A stretch of DNA of 9,082 bases from Pseudomonadota bacterium (GTDB lineage Bacteria; Pseudomonadota; Alphaproteobacteria; Rhizobiales; Xanthobacteraceae): assembly GCA_023404705.1 (NCBI GenBank), contig JAEYAU010000199.1, forward strand, positions 1 to 9,082. The letters are read 5' to 3'. The notes beneath the pieces are model-generated. The model was not told the origin of the DNA. It did no database searches and saw only the letters and a list, made by a program, of their open reading frames with translations. Within the stretch, counting starts at the first letter, position 1. The number at the start of each line of letters is the position of its first letter. A program made the translations under genes and the position numbers. Positions 5,748 through 9,082 of the stretch are shown in pieces.

Positions 5748-8192
5748 CTACACGTCGACGCTGGCGGCGAGCGCGTTCTCCTGGATGAAGTCGCGGCGCG
5801 GCTCGACCAGCTCGCCCATCAGCTTGGTGAAGATGTCGTCGGCGTCGTCGAGCTCCTTCACCTTCACCTGCAGGAGCGAGCGCGCATTGGTGTCGAGCGT
5901 GGTCTCCCAGAGCTGGCCCGGGTTCATCTCGCCGAGGCCCTTGTAGCGCTGCAGGGTGAGACCCTTGCGGCCGAAGGCCGTGACGGCTTCGAACAGGCCG
6001 ATCGGGCCGTGGATCGCGGTCTCGTCGGCCTTGCGGCGCAGGATGCCGGGACGCGTGTAGATCTCCTGCAGCGAGGCGGCGTGCTCGTCGAGCTTGCGCG
6101 CCTCGGCCGAGCCGAGCAGCGCGTGGTCGATGATGGCGACCTCGTTGACGCCGCGCACGGTGCGCTCGAAGGTGAAGCCCTCGCCCTCGACGAAGCGGCC
6201 GGTCCAGCCGCGCTCGGTCTCGTCCGAGAGGATGTCGAGGCGGCGCGCGATGTAGGCGGCGGCCGCGGTCGCCTTGGCGACGTCGCCCGCGACGGCGGGC
6301 GTCAGCACGCCCGCAATCGCGGCCTGCTCAATGACCTTGCGATTGTAGCGGCTGTGCAGGCCCGCGAGGATGTTGCGGATCGCCCGCGCTTCCTCGACCA
6401 GGCGCTTGAAGTCGGGGCCGGCGCGGTCGTCGCCGGAGGCGGGACGGAAGACGGCGTCCTCGATGCCGGTGTCGATCAGATAGTCCTCGAGCGCGCGCTC
6501 GTCCTTGAGATACTGCTCGGACTTGCCGCGCGAGACCTTATAGAGCGGCGGCTGCGCGATATAGAGGTGGCCGCGCTCGATGATCTCGCGCATATGGCGG
6601 AAGAAGAAGGTGAGCAGCAGCGTGCGGATATGGGCGCCGTCGACGTCGGCGTCCGTCATGACGATGATCTTGTGGTAGCGCAGCTTGTCGGGATTGAACT
6701 CGTCGGCGCCGATGCCGGTGCCGAGCGCGGTGATCAGCGTGCCGATCTCCTGGCTCGAGAGCATCTTGTCGAAGCGCGCGCGCTCCACGTTGAGGATCTT
6801 GCCGCGCAGCGGCAGCACGGCCTGGAATTCGCGGTTGCGGCCCTGCTTGGCGGAGCCGCCGGCGCTGTCGCCCTCGACGATGAACAGCTCGGACTTCGCG
6901 GGATCGCGCTCCTGGCAGTCGGCGAGCTTGCCGGGCAGCGAGGCGACGTCGAGCGCGCCCTTGCGGCGCGTCAGCTCGCGCGCCTTGCGGGCGGCCTCGC
7001 GCGCCATCGCGGCTTCGACGACCTTGCCGACGATGGTGCGTGCCTCGGCCGGATGCTCTTCGAACCAGGCCTGCAGCGCTTCGTTGACGACGCCCTCGAC
7101 GACCGGGCGCACCTCGGAGGAGACGAGCTTGTCCTTGGTCTGCGACGAGAACTTCGGATCCGGCACCTGCACGGAGAGCACCGCGGTGAGCCCCTCGCGG
7201 CAGTCGTCGCCGGTGAGCGCCACCTTGTCCTTGCGGCCGCCGCTCGAGCGCTCCGCATAGGACGTGACCTGGCGCGTGAGCGCGCCGCGGAAGCCGGCGA
7301 GATGGGTGCCGCCGTCGCGCTGCGGGATGTTGTTGGTGAAGCAGAGCACATTGTCGTGGTAGCTGTCGTTCCACCACATGGCGCAGTCGACGCGGATTCC
7401 GTCGCGCTCGGCCCTGATCACAACCGGCTTCGGCACCAGCGGCGTCTTGTTGCGATCGAGATACGCAACGAAGGCCTCGATGCCGCCCTCGTAGCGCATC
7501 TCCTCGCGCTTCTCGACCGCATGGCGCTTGTCGGAAAGCACGATCCGCACGCCGGAATTGAGGAAGGCGAGCTCGCGCAGGCGATGCTCCAGCGTCGCCC
7601 AGTCGTACTCGGTCATCGTGAAGGTGGCGGGAGAGGCCAGGAAGCTGACTTCGGTGCCGCGCTTGCCACGGGCTGCGCCCACGACCGCGAGCGGCGCGAC
7701 GGCATCGCCGTCGCGGAATTCCATGAAGTGTTCCTTGTCGTCGCGCCAGATGGTCAGCCGCAGCCAGCTCGAGAGCGCGTTGACGACGGAGACGCCGACG
7801 CCGTGCAGGCCGCCCGAGACCTTGTAGGAGTTCTGATCGAACTTTCCGCCCGCGTGCAGCTGGGTCATGATGACCTCGGCCGCCGAGACGCCCTCTTCCT
7901 TGTGGATGTCGGTCGGGATGCCGCGGCCGTCGTCGCGCACCGTGACGGAGCCGTCGGGATTGAGCGTGACGCTCACCTCGGTCGCGTGGCCCGCGAGCGC
8001 CTCGTCGATCGCATTGTCGACGACCTCATAGACCATGTGGTGCAGGCCGGAGCCGTCGTCGGTGTCGCCGATATACATGCCGGGCCGCTTGCGCACGGCG
8101 TCGAGGCCCTTGAGGACCTTGATCGACTCGGCGTCGTAGGCGGCCGGCTCAGCGCCGGAAGAGGCAGGAGTCTGACGTGCGGCTTCAGCCAT
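5748..8192 (-). CDS. gyrB: DNA gyrase subunit B
   Basis: A complete 814-residue ATPase subunit of the type IIA topoisomerase that introduces negative supercoils (partner GyrA is not in the window). The GHKL ATPase domain (about 20-235) has catalytic Glu56 and Asn60 (YEVVDNAIDEAL), Asp87 (RDDGRGIP), ATP-lid lysine Lys117 (GGKFD) and SGGLHGVG (127-134). The transducer domain (about 236-405) carries the QTK loop with Lys353. The TOPRIM domain has Glu440 in IVEGDSAGGSAKQGR, PLRGKILNVE (461-470), and Asp514, Asp516 and Asp518 in MTDADVDGAHIRT. The tail contains QRYKGLGEMNPGQLWETT. All match the E. coli catalytic positions at a constant offset. Length and the ending (IQENALAASVDV) are like bradyrhizobial GyrB. 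ATG 8192 lacks a good Shine-Dalgarno sequence (GTTCCCGC upstream). The annotated start fits the family, whose N-terminal 20 residues vary. Confidence 0.98.
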   Translation of the reverse strand: MAEAARQTPASSGAEPAAYDAESIKVLKGLDAVRKRPGMYIGDTDDGSGLHHMVYEVVDNAIDEALAGHATEVSVTLNPDGSVTVRDDGRGIPTDIHKEEGVSAAEVIMTQLHAGGKFDQNSYKVSGGLHGVGVSVVNALSSWLRLTIWRDDKEHFMEFRDGDAVAPLAVVGAARGKRGTEVSFLASPATFTMTEYDWATLEHRLRELAFLNSGVRIVLSDKRHAVEKREEMRYEGGIEAFVAYLDRNKTPLVPKPVVIRAERDGIRVDCAMWWNDSYHDNVLCFTNNIPQRDGGTHLAGFRGALTRQVTSYAERSSGGRKDKVALTGDDCREGLTAVLSVQVPDPKFSSQTKDKLVSSEVRPVVEGVVNEALQAWFEEHPAEARTIVGKVVEAAMAREAARKARELTRRKGALDVASLPGKLADCQERDPAKSELFIVEGDSAGGSAKQGRNREFQAVLPLRGKILNVERARFDKMLSSQEIGTLITALGTGIGADEFNPDKLRYHKIIVMTDADVDGAHIRTLLLTFFFRHMREIIERGHLYIAQPPLYKVSRGKSEQYLKDERALEDYLIDTGIEDAVFRPASGDDRAGPDFKRLVEEARAIRNILAGLHSRYNRKVIEQAAIAGVLTPAVAGDVAKATAAAAYIARRLDILSDETERGWTGRFVEGEGFTFERTVRGVNEVAIIDHALLGSAEARKLDEHAASLQEIYTRPGILRRKADETAIHGPIGLFEAVTAFGRKGLTLQRYKGLGEMNPGQLWETTLDTNARSLLQVKVKELDDADDIFTKLMGELVEPRRDFIQENALAASVDV

Positions 8193-8215
8193 GCGGGAAC
8201 GATCGAATCATGTGT

Positions 8216-8260
8216 GAAAACAAGGTCTTTAGATGGGGGTGATGTGACACGAAAACAAGG
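8216..8260 (-). promoter_or_regulatory. gyrB upstream direct repeats and candidate promoter
   Basis: GAAAACAAGG occurs exactly twice, at 8216-8225 and 8251-8260, 35 bp apart start to start. It reads CCTTGTTTTC in the gyrB direction. The upstream copy supplies TTGTTT as a possible -35, with ATCTAA (plus-strand 8229-8234) 18 nt later as a poor -10. That would give a leader of about 30 nt. The repeats may be an operator or simply duplicated -35-like sequence. Confidence 0.3.
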
Positions 8261-8427
8261 CGGCGTACAGCGCAAAGTCACCCCTGGTAAGTGCCTGGAA
8301 ATACGTAGCTATTTTGCTCCAAAATGACGCTTCGAAAGGGGCCGATTCGACAGCGATTCCGAGGCGCGCCGAGGGGTGTTTTTCGAGGTCGCCGAGCGGT
8401 GGAATCCAGGTCGATGCGTGAGGTGTG

Positions 8428-8441
8428 CTCGGCGCGCCGAG
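8428..8441. repeat. 14-bp GC palindrome within GCGCCGAGG-type repeats
   Basis: CTCGGCGCGCCGAG is a perfect palindrome. Its 12-base part GGCGCGCCGAGG is also present at 8363-8374, and the related GGCGCCGAGG follows directly at 8441-8450. This is a small patch of related GC-rich repeats with no clear role. Confidence 0.6.
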
Positions 8442-8476
8442 GCGCCGAGGTGGAGCATTGAGTTTGACCGCGCCGG

Positions 8477-8509
8477 GCGCACGCGTGCGGCGACTCAGCA
8501 CGCGTGCGC
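8477..8509. repeat. Perfect 12-bp inverted repeat with 9-nt spacer
   Basis: GCGCACGCGTGC (8477-8488) and GCACGCGTGCGC (8498-8509) are exact reverse complements around GGCGACTCA. Each arm contains the self-palindrome GCACGCGTGC, so the element is a direct repeat as well as an inverted one. This is a layout typical of dimer-protein binding sites. There is no adjacent T-run, so a terminator is unlikely. The spacer holds a GANTC site. Confidence 0.7.
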
Positions 8510-8682
8510 TCGTAGGGATCGATCTCTGAGCACACGACGAACGCATCGGCCGCACGCGCACACCCTACGAAGCAAGCACTTTCATCCTCGCGACGCTCGG
8601 CGTCCGAAGGTTTGCGGCAGCTTCCTCCCGTGAGGGGGAGTGGAGCACCGAGAGTCGCGGCCCGCTGGTGAAGCGGACCTAT

Positions 8683-8699
8683 GCCCGATGGACTCGGGC
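8683..8699. repeat. Short hairpin, 6-bp stem
   Basis: GCCCGA / TCGGGC around TGGAC, extendable by a wobble and an A-T pair to 8681-8701. The loop and right arm contain a GANTC site. Confidence 0.5.
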
Positions 8700-8747
8700 G
8701 TGACCGGACTTTCTCCGATCAGGGCTGCGCTATATCCGGCGCCGCCC

Positions 8748-8769
8748 GGGGCTCTACTGCCGGAGCCCC
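8748..8769. repeat. Hairpin, 7-bp stem
   Basis: GGGGCTC (8748-8754) pairs with GAGCCCC (8763-8769) around an 8-nt loop. No T-run follows on either strand. Confidence 0.55.
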
Positions 8770-8819
8770 TGCGCCTCTCGGCGCTCCACTGCGGCATTTG
8801 TCGGTCGGGCCGCTCTTCA

Positions 8820-8843
8820 GGGTTCAGCCTTGCGGCTGAACCC
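8820..8843. repeat. Strong hairpin, perfect 10-bp stem with tetraloop
   Basis: GGGTTCAGCC (8820-8829) and GGCTGAACCC (8834-8843) enclose four bases. On the plus strand the loop is TTGC. On the minus strand it is GCAA, a GNRA-class tetraloop that strongly stabilises RNA hairpins. This hints at function in a minus-strand transcript. No T-run follows, so it is not a standard rho-independent terminator. Confidence 0.7.
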
Positions 8844-8960
8844 CTAGCCAAGCTGACTGGCAGGTCGGTCGTAGTGCCGCCGGTCGTTGGTTCCCGTATC
8901 CGCCCGGGAGCCCGGTTGACAGCCGGCGCCCGCAGGGACCGCGCCCCGGCTCCATCAAAC

Positions 8961-8977
8961 GCGTCACCGGTTGACGC
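8961..8977. repeat. Short hairpin, 6-bp stem
   Basis: GCGTCA (8961-8966) and TGACGC (8972-8977) pair around CCGGT. It is compact but weak by itself, and is listed because it joins four other perfect inverted repeats in the same gap. Confidence 0.45.
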
Positions 8978-9082
8978 CCCTCGCGAGCCAGGATGCGGGC
9001 AGTATGCATGAGCGCGGCGGACGCGCAATAGCGATTTCTGGAAAACAGAAGTAAAATTTGCGCAGAGCGCCGCGTCTCGGCG

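Larger units (their letters stand above)
8125..8695. promoter_or_regulatory. Cluster of GANTC (CcrM methylation) motifs at the gyrB start and leader
   Basis: GANTC occurs at 8125, 8168, 8205, 8344, 8355, 8402, 8492, 8652 and 8691, nine sites in 571 bp. The gyrB coding region from 5748 to 8124 has only one (7395), and 8696-9082 has none. In Alphaproteobacteria GANTC is methylated by CcrM, and methylated promoters can recruit GcrA. A role in gyrB or in a neighbouring promoter is inference. Confidence 0.5.
8193..9082. other. Long gene-free region upstream of gyrB, rich in inverted repeats
   Basis: About 890 nt without a convincing coding sequence. Open frames exist on both strands (for example 8640-9011 plus, and a minus frame running from 8582 off the window edge). 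Their products are arginine-, serine-, glycine- and proline-rich, show no recognisable domain and overlap one another, as expected by chance in GC-rich DNA. The part next to gyrB (8193-8330) is less GC-rich and should hold its promoter. Farther out are perfect inverted repeats at 8477-8509, 8683-8699, 8748-8769, 8820-8843 and 8961-8977. A short AT-rich patch (about 9034-9060, including TTCTG-GAAAA-CAGAA) may belong to the promoter of a gene beyond the edge. No tRNA, tmRNA, RNase P or SRP RNA signature was found. Confidence 0.6.

Noticed and set aside
4656..8327. A 1223-codon open frame on the plus strand across pip and gyrB
   Set aside because: It is antisense to two certain genes, its product has no recognisable domain, and it is rich in Ala, Arg, Gly, Leu, Val and Asp. 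Long antisense frames are normal opposite GC-rich coding sequence with strong third-position bias.
8229..8561. 110-codon minus-strand frame just upstream of gyrB
   Set aside because: It has no domain or ribosome binding site, and it spans the probable gyrB promoter and the repeat elements.
8704..8716. Minus-strand GGAGAAAGTCCGG, reminiscent of the conserved GAGGAAAGTCCGG block of RNase P RNA
   Set aside because: It is not an exact match, and the other conserved blocks of RNase P RNA (such as the ACAGAA-containing 3' segment) are absent nearby.
8916..8921. TTGACA as a -35 promoter element
   Set aside because: No -10-like sequence occurs 16-19 nt downstream; the stretch there is almost all G and C.
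8640..9011. Plus-strand frame of 123 codons
   Set aside because: It has no clear ribosome binding site and no known domain. It overlaps several perfect inverted repeats, and its composition is that expected of non-coding GC-rich DNA.
8582..9082. Minus-strand frame open for about 500 nt to the window edge, possibly the 3' end of an upstream gene
   Set aside because: The product is mostly Arg, Ser, Gly and Pro with no motif, it contains the hairpins, and a plus-strand frame covers the same bases. RecF was considered and is not matched.

Overview
The window is a high-GC chromosomal segment, apparently from an alphaproteobacterium of the Hyphomicrobiales. The GyrB protein has the rhizobial/bradyrhizobial look from end to end, and the tartrate-dehydratase-like protein resembles TarD of Bradyrhizobium. 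Assignment below order is a guess. No insertion sequence, phage gene, CRISPR array, tRNA or rRNA was seen.

Layout. (1) 1-538, plus strand: 3' part of a zinc-independent quinone oxidoreductase (MDR family), cut by the window edge. A strong hairpin follows at 556-581. (2) 607-2623, minus strand: an FAD-dependent amine/amino-acid oxidase (1295-2623) followed downstream by a small secreted fasciclin-domain protein (607-1182). (3) 2704-3558, plus strand: a glyoxalase-like VOC protein, divergent from the oxidase and convergent with the next gene. Its stop codon overlaps that gene's stop inside a 14-bp palindrome. (4) 3555-5615, minus strand: proline iminopeptidase (4650-5615), then 18 nt later an enolase-superfamily D-tartrate dehydratase homologue (3555-4631), probably one transcript. 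(5) 5748-8192, minus strand: full-length gyrB with all catalytic residues. (6) 8193-9082: about 890 nt with no convincing gene, carrying several perfect inverted repeats and a dense group of GANTC sites.

Apart from gyrB, the genes look like ordinary accessory metabolism (redox enzymes, peptide and sugar-acid catabolism). They do not assemble into one recognisable pathway.

Two points stand out. The TarD homologue seems to have lost exactly one beta/alpha unit of its barrel (about 29 residues), including the second metal-binding glutamate, while remaining in frame. The leader of gyrB holds nine GANTC (CcrM methylation) motifs in 571 bp, against one in the preceding 2.4 kb of the gyrB coding region. 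No clear previously undescribed multi-gene system was found.
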